Assembly (NCBI GenBank): GCA_964594075.1
Contig: CAZQKW010000028.1
Span: 1-50,223 of the forward strand
Source: CAZQKW01 sp964594075
GTDB lineage: Bacteria > Desulfobacterota > WTBG01 > CAIYCZ01
Direction: 5' to 3'
Length of the DNA stretch: 50,223 nucleotides
In this document: piece by piece, positions 41,902 to 50,223 of the stretch
Position numbering within the stretch: position 1 is the first letter of the stretch
Layout: each line of letters opens with the position of its first letter
The notes under the pieces: model-generated
The model's input: the letters and a program-made list of their open reading frames with translations, nothing else
Databases searched by the model: none
Told to the model about the DNA's origin: nothing
Translations under genes and position numbers: made by a program

Positions 41902-42648
41902 TTATTCATGAGCCGGCTCAGGCCTTTTTTTTACCAGTAATTTTATCAGTATCAGGCTGACTTCGAAGAGGACTATGATGGGAGCTGCCATGAGCGTTTG
42001 ATTAACGACATCCGGGGTTGGGGTAAGTAGTGCGGCGACCACAAAGGCAAGAAGAATTGCATATTTTCTATTTGCGCGAAGCTGCATTTCAGAAACAACC
42101 CCTATTTTTACCAGGAAGAAAAGAAAAATGGGAATTTCAAAAATAGCGCCGAATGCGAGCAGAAACATGCAGCTAAAGGAGAGATATTCTTTTATGGAAG
42201 GAAGAATTTTTATCGAGTCGGTCGTATAGCTGACAAAAAATTTGAATGCTACCGGAAAGACAACAAAATAGCCAAACGCGATGCCTACTATGAACAGTAA
42301 TGTTCCTAAAATAATAAAAGGCCCGACATAGCGTTTCTCATGTTCATATAAACCGGGAGCAACAAAACCCCATATTTGGTGTAAAATAACGGGTGTTGCG
42401 AAAAATATACCGGTAAAAAACGAAAGTTTGATATAGGTAAAGAAAGCGTCGGTGAGACCGGTAAAAATAAAAGTGCTTCCACTGGGAAGCTGTGCATAGA
42501 GGGGCGCAGCGAGAAACTTGAAAATACTTTCTGCAAAGAAGTATGAAATGCTGAAGCCGATACCAATGGCAATAAGGCAGATAATAAGTCGCTTTCTTAA
42601 CTCCTCAAGATGGTCGCTAAAAGCAAGTTTTTCATCCGCCATGTCCAT
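41902..42648 (-). CDS. tatC: Sec-independent protein translocase TatC
   Basis: This 248-residue protein has six transmembrane segments and the TatC start (FSDHLEELRKRL). FVAPGLYEHEKRYV contains the conserved Phe/Pro/Glu residues of the signal-binding region, and the late ALLTPTPDVVNQTLMA is typical. Its ATG overlaps the tatA stop (TAATG), giving coupling; an ATG two codons later is an alternative start. With TatA it exports folded, often cofactor-bearing proteins. Confidence 0.95.
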   Translation of the reverse strand: MDMADEKLAFSDHLEELRKRLIICLIAIGIGFSISYFFAESIFKFLAAPLYAQLPSGSTFIFTGLTDAFFTYIKLSFFTGIFFATPVILHQIWGFVAPGLYEHEKRYVGPFIILGTLLFIVGIAFGYFVVFPVAFKFFVSYTTDSIKILPSIKEYLSFSCMFLLAFGAIFEIPIFLFFLVKIGVVSEMQLRANRKYAILLAFVVAALLTPTPDVVNQTLMAAPIIVLFEVSLILIKLLVKKRPEPAHE

Positions 42649-42920
42649 TATCCAGCTTTTTGGTCTGTTTCAGATTCAGGAGCAGCCTCTGTTTCAACGG
42701 GCTTATTTTCAGGAGGATGTTGTGAGGCAGGCGGTGTTGTCGGAGACCAGCTTTCCATACTGGCAAGATCGATATTTTCTTTTAACTCATCGGTTGCGCG
42801 GCGGAATTCACCCAGCGCCCTCCCGAGCGCTTTAGCGATATCCGGCAGTTTTTTGGGGCCAATAACAATTAACGCAACAATGAGGATAATTATCAGTTCA
42901 GGTGTGCCAATGCCAAACAT
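42648..42920 (-). CDS. tatA: Twin-arginine translocase TatA/TatB-type subunit
   Basis: This is a 90-residue protein with one N-terminal membrane helix (MFGIGTPELIIILIVALIVI), the FG-type hinge (GPKKLPDIAKALGRALGEF) and an acidic, Pro-rich tail. AGGAAA precedes the ATG at 42920; a longer frame to 43025 was rejected since its extra part is unlike the family. Only one such subunit is here, so it may serve both TatA and TatB roles or a second copy may lie elsewhere. Confidence 0.92.
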   Translation of the reverse strand: MFGIGTPELIIILIVALIVIGPKKLPDIAKALGRALGEFRRATDELKENIDLASMESWSPTTPPASQHPPENKPVETEAAPESETDQKAG

Positions 42921-43078
42921 GTAAATTTCCTGAATGGTTGAATTGTCCTTATAAGTATAACCTTTTTCAAACAATGTCAATTTTATAGTTAAATAAAGCA
43001 ATACAGAATGAATGCCTGTTATCAAAACGTAAGGCTATTCCGTACGGATTGGGGAATAACTCACTAAAGGGGAACCGG

Positions 43079-44128
43079 ATGAACGCTACTGAAGTAATAA
43101 AGGATCAGCGATATCTTAACCATCTGCCCGGCGAATATCACCCTGAAAGCCCGCAACGGCTTGAGCGAATTTATCGTATGTTGCAGGATGCCGATGTTTC
43201 AGGCCGTTTTACTGTAGTCCAGCCGCGCGCTGCCAGTAAAGAAGAATTAGCTTTAAACCATTCTCCAGACTACATAGAACGCATTGAGAAAACAGCGGGT
43301 AAATCCCATACCTCGCTTGACCCTGACACCCACACCTCTCCAGGTTCGTGGGAAGCGGCAATTTATGCGGCTGGCGGTGTCCTGGTCGCACTGGATTTTA
43401 TTATGGCGGGAAAATTTAACAATGGTTTTGCGCTGATACGCCCGCCAGGGCATCATGCCGAGCCGGCGCGGGCAATGGGTTTCTGTCTTTTTAATAACAT
43501 CGCCATAGGCGCGCATTATTTAATACAAAAATATGGTTTGGAACGAATTCTTATTGTTGACTGGGATTTACATCACGGCAATGGAACCCAAAAATCTTTT
43601 TATGCCACTCCGCAGGTTCTTTATATTTCTACACATCAATACCCCTATTATCCGGGTACCGGGTCCGTAGATGAGATCGGGGAGGGAAAAGGAGCCGGCT
43701 ATACGGTAAATATACCGTTACAGGGTGGCCAGGGAGATGCAGACTACATAAAAATATTTCGCGAAATAATTTTGCCCATTGCTGGGGAATATCAACCTCA
43801 GTTTATTCTTATTTCCGCGGGATATGATCCGTATTATCTTGACCCTCTTGGTGCTATGCAGGTAACGCCAGATGGGTTTTCCGCTCTGACGTTGATGCTG
43901 ATGGGATGTGCGGAAAACTACTGCGACAAAAGATTATTGATAACGTTAGAGGGCGGCTATCATCTGGACGGTATTACCGAATCTGCAAAAAAGACTTTGC
44001 TTGCACTTATAGAGGGGCAGGGAATTTATAAAGAAGGGAGCATGAGCGATCGGTGCACCGCCTATACATACCAGGTAATTAAAGCGGTCAAAAAAACACA
44101 TGTCCATAGATGGAGGAGTCTGGCATAG
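43079..44128 (+). CDS. Histone deacetylase/AcuC/acetylpolyamine amidohydrolase family protein
   Basis: This is a 349-residue zinc amidohydrolase. The charge-relay histidines H125/H126 lie in RPPGHHAEP. The zinc ligands are D163, H165 (DWDLHHGNGTQ) and D250 (SAGYDPY), and EGGYHLDG supplies the late Gly-Gly-Tyr block. All active-site residues are in place, so it should be active on acetyl-lysine (as AcuC on acetyl-CoA synthetase) or on acetylpolyamines. The sequence reads closest to the class II type. ATG 43079 follows AAAGGGG. It is divergent from tatA with a 158-bp gap. Confidence 0.92.
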   Translation: MNATEVIKDQRYLNHLPGEYHPESPQRLERIYRMLQDADVSGRFTVVQPRAASKEELALNHSPDYIERIEKTAGKSHTSLDPDTHTSPGSWEAAIYAAGGVLVALDFIMAGKFNNGFALIRPPGHHAEPARAMGFCLFNNIAIGAHYLIQKYGLERILIVDWDLHHGNGTQKSFYATPQVLYISTHQYPYYPGTGSVDEIGEGKGAGYTVNIPLQGGQGDADYIKIFREIILPIAGEYQPQFILISAGYDPYYLDPLGAMQVTPDGFSALTLMLMGCAENYCDKRLLITLEGGYHLDGITESAKKTLLALIEGQGIYKEGSMSDRCTAYTYQVIKAVKKTHVHRWRSLA

Positions 44129-44277
44129 TGGAACACGAATACCTGTCTTATGGTTCAAAATAGTTTTATAAGCTAAGTCAATAAATTAAAGATAAAATAT
44201 AAGCATTGTCTCAAAGAAATATCTTGACAATCAATTTTCAATAAGTAAGGTAATATATAAAAAACAGGGAAACAGCC

Positions 44278-44508
44278 GTGAAAATAGAGCGTTTTGCTGA
44301 ATTGGAAAAAAAGGTTGCTGCCATACTTGAGAAGTATGTTCTCCTAAAAGAAGATAAGGAAAAAATTGAAGCGCGACTTGCACATAAAAACAAGGAAAAT
44401 GAGGATATTAAGAAAAATCTGCAAAAAGTTCTTGAAGAAAGGAATGTCATAAAAAGAAAACTTGATGGACTTATTGAAAAAATAAATTCATTTGAATCAA
44501 AATCATAA
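44278..44508 (+). CDS. Small coiled-coil protein, ZapB-like
   Basis: This 76-residue protein is almost wholly coiled coil (heptad-like KVAAILEKYVLLKEDKEKIE, then IKKNLQKVLEERNVIKRKLD). It is highly charged, without cysteine or a membrane segment. It starts with GTG after GGAAA and lies 12 bp before zapA. In several deltaproteobacteria a ZapB-type gene precedes zapA, so a role in organising the FtsZ ring is likely. The name rests on size, structure and neighbour only. Confidence 0.7.
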   Translation: MKIERFAELEKKVAAILEKYVLLKEDKEKIEARLAHKNKENEDIKKNLQKVLEERNVIKRKLDGLIEKINSFESKS

Positions 44509-44520
44509 TTTGAGAGAAAA

Positions 44521-44799
44521 ATGGAAGAACCGATTCAAATTCAAGTTCTTGGGCAGAAATTTACTTTGAAGGGCAATTATGATAAAGAATATGTGAGTAG
44601 AGTTGAAAAACATATTAATGATAAAATACAGGAGGTTCAAAGTCAGGCATCTTCTCTCAGTACCAGCAACCTGCTTATTCTGGTTGCATTAAATTTAACT
44701 GCTGAATACTTAAAAAAAGAAGAAGAAATAGAAGCAGTTATTAAATTGATAGAAGGAACGTCTGACAGACTTATTAACAGTATTGAGGCGACATTATAG
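44521..44799 (+). CDS. zapA: Cell division protein ZapA
   Basis: This is a 92-residue FtsZ-ring stabiliser. The N-terminal beta hairpin (IQIQVLGQKFTLKGN) and the helix with YVSRVEKHINDKIQEVQ, then NLLILVALNLTAEYL, match ZapA. The C-terminal part is the usual coiled coil. It follows the coiled-coil gene by 12 bp. In many proteobacteria a 6S RNA gene follows zapA; I could not find one by eye here. Confidence 0.9.
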   Translation: MEEPIQIQVLGQKFTLKGNYDKEYVSRVEKHINDKIQEVQSQASSLSTSNLLILVALNLTAEYLKKEEEIEAVIKLIEGTSDRLINSIEATL

Positions 44800-45251
44800 T
44801 TTACTCGGAGGTATTCTGGGGAAACCGGGTTGTGGACAGACGCACGTTGTAAGATATTTGCAGTAAAGGGTTTTTAAAGATTAATTGGATATACATGGAT
44901 AGCGTTAAACAAAAGATACTTTATTCAATTAAAAAAGACGATAAAACACACTTGTTTTTGAAAAATATTTCTCAAGCTCAAGTGCCCGGCACTGAAGATA
45001 ACGCCGAAGGCAACACAGTTGTTGAGTCATTGCAGAACCCTTCATCTAAAAAATCTTCTACAACGTTTTGCTTGCAGTAAATAAAGCATAAAGCGCTGAG
45101 CGTCAGGCAAAACATCAGTATTTTTTTACTCTGTCCTCATTCCTCGCAATTCCTTCCCTGGAAAAGTTCCGCTGAAGCTATAACGGTGAGATTCAAATCA
45201 ATTACATAATACCATGCTAACTGTTTATATTGTTTAAGGGGGTAGGTAACC
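44800..45251 (+). other. Gap between zapA and rny with a doubtful small ORF
   Basis: A 61-codon frame at 44895-45080 (MDSVKQKILYSIKKDD and on) is hydrophilic, has only a weak ribosome site and no recognised family, so its reality is doubtful. The interval follows zapA, where 6S RNA (ssrS) is often encoded, and it is long enough for one, but I saw no long closing stem. No terminator is clear. Confidence 0.35.
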
Positions 45252-46814
45252 GTGGAAAATTTAATAGTACCATTTGTGTTGTTTATTGGTTTTATAATTG
45301 GAGCCGCCGTCGGATTTTATGTCAGAAAAAAGATCGCGGAGGGGAAAATAGGTTCTGCTGAAGAAAATTCAAAAAAAATTTTAGCAGACGCCATAAAACA
45401 GGCAGAAAACATAAAAAAAGAGGCGCAGATTCAAGCTAAGGAAGATCTTTACCGCGCTAAGGCAGATTTTGAGCGGGAAACGCGCGGCAAGCGTCAGGAG
45501 TTACAAAAGATGGAAAAGCGACTGGCGCAGAAGGAGGAACATCTCGAAAAAAAGGTTGACCTCATTGATCAAAAAGAAGTTGCGCTCTCCCGCAGAGAAA
45601 AATCTTTGGAAGCACAGGAGAAAACTGTAAAGGAAATGGAGGAGAAATTCATTCAGGCTCTGGATGAGCAGAAGAGACTTTTAGAGAAAGTCTCGGGAAT
45701 GACCTCTGAGGAAGCAAAACGTGCTCTTATGCAAAGCCTTGAGAATGAGGCTAAACACGAGGCTGCACGCACCATCAGAAGGATTGAGGAAGAAACACGG
45801 GAAAACGCTGATAAAATTGCGCGCAATATCATAGCCTCTGCAATTCAGCGCTACAGTGCAGAATATGTGGCGGAAAAAACCGTTTCAGTAGTAAATTTGC
45901 CTAATGATGAAATGAAAGGCCGGATTATTGGCAGGGAAGGACGCAATATCCGAACTCTTGAATCCTTGACCGGTGTGGATTTGATTATTGACGATACTCC
46001 CGAAGCAATTCTTATTTCTGCCTTTGATCCCACCAGACGCGAGGTGGCTCGGATCGCCCTGGAACGTCTCATTATGGACGGACGAATCCATCCCGCACGT
46101 ATTGAAGAGATTGTTGAAAAGGTAAAACAGGAAATAGAGATGACTATACGGGAAGCCGGCGAGCAGGCAACATTTGATATTGGATCGCACCGCATGAACC
46201 CCGAACTGATCCGCTTGCTCGGGCGTCTAAAATTTCGCACCAGCTTTGACCAGAACGTGCTTCAGCATTCTCTTGAAGTGGCATTTTTGAGTGGTATGAT
46301 GGCATCTGAGTTGGGCGTTAATGTTAAATCAGCTAAACGCGCAGGGTTGCTTCATGATATTGGCAAAGCCGTTGATCATGAAGTTGAGGGATCACATGCC
46401 GTCATAGGGGCGGACCTTGCCAAAAAGTATGGCGAAACGGAAGAAATAGTCCACGCCATAGCGGCGCATCATGACGACATTAAGCCGCAGACGGTACTGG
46501 CGGTGCTTGTCCAGGCAGCAGATGCACTGTCAGCAGCGCGTCCTGGCGCACGCAGAGAAATGCTTGTTACCTATGTCAAGCATCTTCAGGATATTGAGGA
46601 AATAGCCAGCTCATTTCCCGGGGTAAGCAAATCATACGCAGTGCAGGCGGGCAGAGAGGTGCGCATTATTGTTGAGAGCAAAGATGTCTCAGACGACGAT
46701 GCGGTGGTATTGTCAAAAGATGTTGCTAAAAAAATAGAAGAATCTTTAAGTTATCCCGGGCAGATAAAAGTAACGGTCATCCGCGAGACGCGCGCCATTG
46801 AATATGCAAAATAG
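45252..46814 (+). CDS. rny: Ribonuclease Y
   Basis: This 520-residue membrane-anchored endoribonuclease initiates mRNA decay. One N-terminal membrane helix (IVPFVLFIGFIIGAAVGFYV) is followed by a long coiled coil (about 30-200), a KH domain (GRIIGREGRNIR at 213-224) and an HD domain (H339 in QHSLEVA, H368-D369 in LLHDIGK). It starts with GTG after AAGGGGG. It lies 33 bp before ymdB, a pairing found in many bacteria. Confidence 0.97.
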   Translation: MENLIVPFVLFIGFIIGAAVGFYVRKKIAEGKIGSAEENSKKILADAIKQAENIKKEAQIQAKEDLYRAKADFERETRGKRQELQKMEKRLAQKEEHLEKKVDLIDQKEVALSRREKSLEAQEKTVKEMEEKFIQALDEQKRLLEKVSGMTSEEAKRALMQSLENEAKHEAARTIRRIEEETRENADKIARNIIASAIQRYSAEYVAEKTVSVVNLPNDEMKGRIIGREGRNIRTLESLTGVDLIIDDTPEAILISAFDPTRREVARIALERLIMDGRIHPARIEEIVEKVKQEIEMTIREAGEQATFDIGSHRMNPELIRLLGRLKFRTSFDQNVLQHSLEVAFLSGMMASELGVNVKSAKRAGLLHDIGKAVDHEVEGSHAVIGADLAKKYGETEEIVHAIAAHHDDIKPQTVLAVLVQAADALSAARPGARREMLVTYVKHLQDIEEIASSFPGVSKSYAVQAGREVRIIVESKDVSDDDAVVLSKDVAKKIEESLSYPGQIKVTVIRETRAIEYAK

Positions 46815-46847
46815 AAAGGTCCAGGGGTAGATTGCTGAATAGTTCCT

Positions 46848-47651
46848 ATGAAAAATATAAGATTTTTGCTTATTGGTGACATTGTTGGTGCGCCTGGCAG
46901 GGAGGTTGTTACAACACTGTTACCCGGCATTATAGTGGATTACAGCATAGATTTTACCATTGCCAATGCGGAGAATGCTTCGGATGGTTTTGGCCTTACG
47001 CAGGCTGTTGCACAGGAACTGTTTGCCTGCGGTATTAATGTTTTGACATCGGGAAATCATATCTGGGACAAAAAGAAAATCATTACATTTATTTCGCGTG
47101 AGCCTCGATTGCTGCGACCGGCAAATTTCCCATCTGAAAATCCAGGGAAAGGCAGCATAGTAATGACCCTTGATTCAGAAAAGCGAATTGGGGTATTAAA
47201 CGTATGCGGGAGGGTTTTTATGGACAGTCTGGATTGCCCTTTCAGAGCTGCTATGCGTGAGATTGAAGCGCTGCGTAAAGAAACGGCAGCCATTGTTGTG
47301 GATATTCATGCGGAAGCAACCTCGGAAAAAATTGCCATGGGGTGGTTTCTTGATGGAAAAGTCAGCGCGGTGCTTGGCACCCATACCCATGTTCAAACAG
47401 CCGATGAAAGAATATTGCCTCAGGGGACAGCCTATATAACCGATGTCGGCATGACCGGCTCGTTTGATTCGGTTATCGGCATAAAGAAAGAGCAAGCCCT
47501 TGGCCGTTTTCTTACTAAGATGAATGTTCCCTTAACTCCGGCAGACCAGGACAAGCAGTTGCACGGCGTAGTTGTGGAAATAGATGGTTCAACAGGAAAG
47601 AGCGTGCTGATTGAAAGAATCCAACGCAGATTGGGAATGCACGGCTCTTGA
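46848..47651 (+). CDS. ymdB: YmdB-type metallophosphoesterase
   Basis: This 267-residue enzyme of the YmdB (TIGR00282) type is a phosphodiesterase acting on 2',3'- or 3',5'-cyclic nucleotides in characterised members. The metal sites are visible as GDIVGAPGR, NAENASDGFG, SGNHIWD, DIHAEATSEK and GTHTHVQTADE. The length is normal. It follows rny by 33 bp and should be in its operon. Confidence 0.94.
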   Translation: MKNIRFLLIGDIVGAPGREVVTTLLPGIIVDYSIDFTIANAENASDGFGLTQAVAQELFACGINVLTSGNHIWDKKKIITFISREPRLLRPANFPSENPGKGSIVMTLDSEKRIGVLNVCGRVFMDSLDCPFRAAMREIEALRKETAAIVVDIHAEATSEKIAMGWFLDGKVSAVLGTHTHVQTADERILPQGTAYITDVGMTGSFDSVIGIKKEQALGRFLTKMNVPLTPADQDKQLHGVVVEIDGSTGKSVLIERIQRRLGMHGS

Positions 47652-47689
47652 CACCAATTCTCATTGCGATGCTGTTAAAAAAGAGGCCC

Positions 47690-47713
47690 TTCTGAACGAA
47701 GGGAAGAATCCTC
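47690..47713. repeat. Half copy of the GTCATTCTGA-type repeat
   Basis: TTCTGAACGAAGGGAAGAAT with its following bases resembles the left arm of this repeat family. Within it CCCTTC/GAAGGG (47687-47703) forms a small 6-bp hairpin. No right arm follows before tyrS. Confidence 0.45.
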
Positions 47714-47835
47714 AACCGAATGGCCGCGACAGCATTGAACGCATCAGGAATTCATCAATTTCTCAAATTATATATAAATAAAAATAAGCGCACGTTTTTG
47801 AATAACTGGTTAGAGGTTTTCTGCACACTGATTTT

Positions 47836-49065
47836 ATGAAACACCGTGTTTATGATGAATTAAAGGAACGCGGCTTTATAGCCCAGGTTACAGACGAAAA
47901 AACACTGTGCAATACACTGGCTGAAGGCATTACGTGTTATGTCGGATTTGACCCCACGGCAGCGGCGCTTCATGTTGGCCACCTGCTGCCGATTATGGCG
48001 CTCATGCATATGCAGCGCTATGGCCATCGGCCGATTGTTCTGGTGGGTGGTGGGACCGCCATGATTGGCGACCCCAGCGGCAAAAATGAGATGCGGCGTA
48101 TTTTATCTTCTGCGGAGATTGCAGAGAATGCTGAAAAAATTAAAACACAGTTTTCACGTTATCTTAGTTTTGAAAATGATAAAGCCCTCATGCTTAATAA
48201 TGCTGACTGGTTGCTTCCTTTATCATATATTGGCTTTCTCCGGGACATTGGAAAACATTTCAGCGTCAATCGAATGATTGCCACCGAGTCATACCGGATG
48301 CGCCTTGAGACGGGGCTAAATTTTATAGAATTTAATTATATGCTTCTTCAGGCCTATGATTTTTTGCATCTTTATCAAAAATACGGTTGTATTCTGCAGA
48401 TGGGCGGCAATGATCAATGGGGAAACATTGTGGCCGGCATTGAACTGGTACGGCGAGTTGCCGGGGCCGCGGTTTATGGCATGACGTTTCCGCTCATAAC
48501 AACCGTTGCTGGACATAAGATGGGTAAGACTGAATCAGGCGCAATATGGCTCGATGAAACCAAAACCTCGCCCTATGAATATTATCAATATTGGTACAAC
48601 ACAGACGATCGCGATGTGGAAAAATTTCTTTTGCTCTTTACCTTATTGCCGGTTGAAGAAATAAAAAGCTTTGCGCAGCAAGGAAGCAATATCCGGCAGG
48701 CAAAGGAACGGCTTGCATTTGAGGCTACAAAAATTACCCATGGCCTACATGCTGCAAAAAAGGCGCAAGAAAGCTCCCGAAACATTTTTTATGGTGAAGG
48801 AACCGACCTGGATTCCGTGCCGGTTACGATTATTGATGTTGAACGGTTAAAAAAAGGTGTGGCAGCCTACGTTCTGTTTGAGGAATCAAAACTGTGTTCC
48901 TCCCGCGCAGAAGCTCGGCGTTTGATAGAGGACGGTGGCGCGTATATAAATGGAAAGCGAGTGGAGCATTTTGACGCAGCAATAAGAGAAACAGATTTGC
49001 AAAACGGATCAATAATTCTCAGGGCAGGAAAAAAGAGGTATCATAGAATTAAAATCCCAGAATAA
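47836..49065 (+). CDS. tyrS: Tyrosyl-tRNA synthetase
   Basis: This is a 409-residue class I synthetase. The HIGH-type motif is HVGH (46-49), the KMSKS-type motif is KMGKT (228-232), and GGNDQWGNI lies in the tyrosine/tRNA-binding part. A C-terminal S4 RNA-binding domain (about 345-405, SRAEARRLIEDGGAYINGKR) completes it. No T-box leader is visible before it and the ribosome site is weak. It lies 196 bp before the 16S gene. Confidence 0.96.
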   Translation: MKHRVYDELKERGFIAQVTDEKTLCNTLAEGITCYVGFDPTAAALHVGHLLPIMALMHMQRYGHRPIVLVGGGTAMIGDPSGKNEMRRILSSAEIAENAEKIKTQFSRYLSFENDKALMLNNADWLLPLSYIGFLRDIGKHFSVNRMIATESYRMRLETGLNFIEFNYMLLQAYDFLHLYQKYGCILQMGGNDQWGNIVAGIELVRRVAGAAVYGMTFPLITTVAGHKMGKTESGAIWLDETKTSPYEYYQYWYNTDDRDVEKFLLLFTLLPVEEIKSFAQQGSNIRQAKERLAFEATKITHGLHAAKKAQESSRNIFYGEGTDLDSVPVTIIDVERLKKGVAAYVLFEESKLCSSRAEARRLIEDGGAYINGKRVEHFDAAIRETDLQNGSIILRAGKKRYHRIKIPE

Positions 49066-49140
49066 AATAATTTGAACATTTCGAAATAGCTTTTGAAAAA
49101 TTATTTTAGGAGTTTTTACAAAAAATTTCCAAAATACCTC

Positions 49141-49202
49141 TTGACAAGAAGGTTATTTTGTTTAATATTGAATAATTGTCTTATGATTGTGTTCTTTGAA
49201 AA
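49141..49202 (+). promoter_or_regulatory. rRNA operon promoter and boxA-like antitermination site
   Basis: TTGACA (49141-49146), 16 bp, TAATAT (49163-49168), preceded by an AT-rich run that could be an UP element. Downstream TGTTCTTTGAAAA (49190-49202) resembles the boxA site that loads the antitermination complex. The 16S 5' end lies about 60 bp further on. Confidence 0.82.
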
Positions 49203-49261
49203 TTGAGAAATAGGAAGGTTATTTGCCTTTGGGTTTAACTCTTCGTGATAGAAATTTGAAT

Positions 49262-50223
<962 letters not shown>

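Noticed and set aside
44895..45080. 61-codon ORF as a confident gene
   Set aside because: It has a weak start signal, low-complexity hydrophilic content and no recognised family; it is mentioned only as doubtful.

Overview
The window looks like a chromosomal piece of an anaerobic, Gram-negative bacterium of the Desulfobacterota (former Deltaproteobacteria). This rests on three things: the partial 16S rRNA at the right end, which reads to me like the Syntrophales/Desulfobacterota group; the order xerC-hslV-hslU-argB-argD-argF-argG-argH-lipoprotein-lysA-dapF-dapA, which I remember from Geobacter-type genomes; and ferredoxin- and flavin-based redox genes. The lineage call is from memory and no search was run.

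Layout. (1) 426-7876: a TetR-type regulator is divergent from a five-gene redox operon (FAD oxidase, soluble two-CCG Fe-S protein, second FAD oxidase, EtfB, EtfA). The promoter between them carries two copies of a perfect palindrome that should be the operator. (2) 8155-9069: a Ca2+-type P-ATPase remnant that has lost its central catalytic part. (3) 9293-23650, minus strand: a long housekeeping run comprising a parvulin isomerase, lysine genes (dapA, dapF, lysA), an FN3 lipoprotein with an LptM/YifL-like start, arginine genes (argH, G, F, D, B), hslU, hslV and xerC. (4) 23836-27711: a single-chain 2-oxoacid:ferredoxin oxidoreductase. (5) 28182-28398: a decayed YbaK-type tRNA deacylase. (6) 28591-32473: lipB and lipA, then a pair of U32-type proteins whose cysteine patterns recall UbiV and UbiU. 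(7) 32603-34334: hrcA and grpE without dnaK. (8) 34749-36887: a secreted modular subtilase with its own strong promoter and terminator. (9) 37202-40515: ResB and CcsA cytochrome c biogenesis proteins followed by an exported chelatase-like lipoprotein. (10) 40753-42920: dnaJ, then tatC and tatA convergent to it. (11) 43079-49065: an HDAC-family amidohydrolase, a ZapB-like coiled coil, zapA, rny, ymdB and tyrS. (12) 49141-50223: rRNA promoter, boxA-like site and the first part of a 16S gene.

The intergenic spaces carry several families of palindromic dispersed repeats: a GTCATTGCGA type at 6668, a GTCATTCTGA type at 29294 with partial copies near 34398, 34441 and 47690, a CAGAGA type at 31352, and a TTCAAGGATTC type at 20701 and 27791. 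One of them has become the coding end of lipB, and another overlaps the -35 box of the oxidoreductase promoter.

Functionally the window combines biosynthesis (Lys, Arg, lipoate), anaerobic electron flow (Etf-linked dehydrogenase, ferredoxin oxidoreductase), extracytoplasmic maturation (Tat, cytochrome c assembly, isomerase, protease) and RNA/protein quality control. The least explained parts are the Etf-linked operon, the UbiV/UbiU-like pair and the exported chelatase-like lipoprotein beside the cytochrome c genes.
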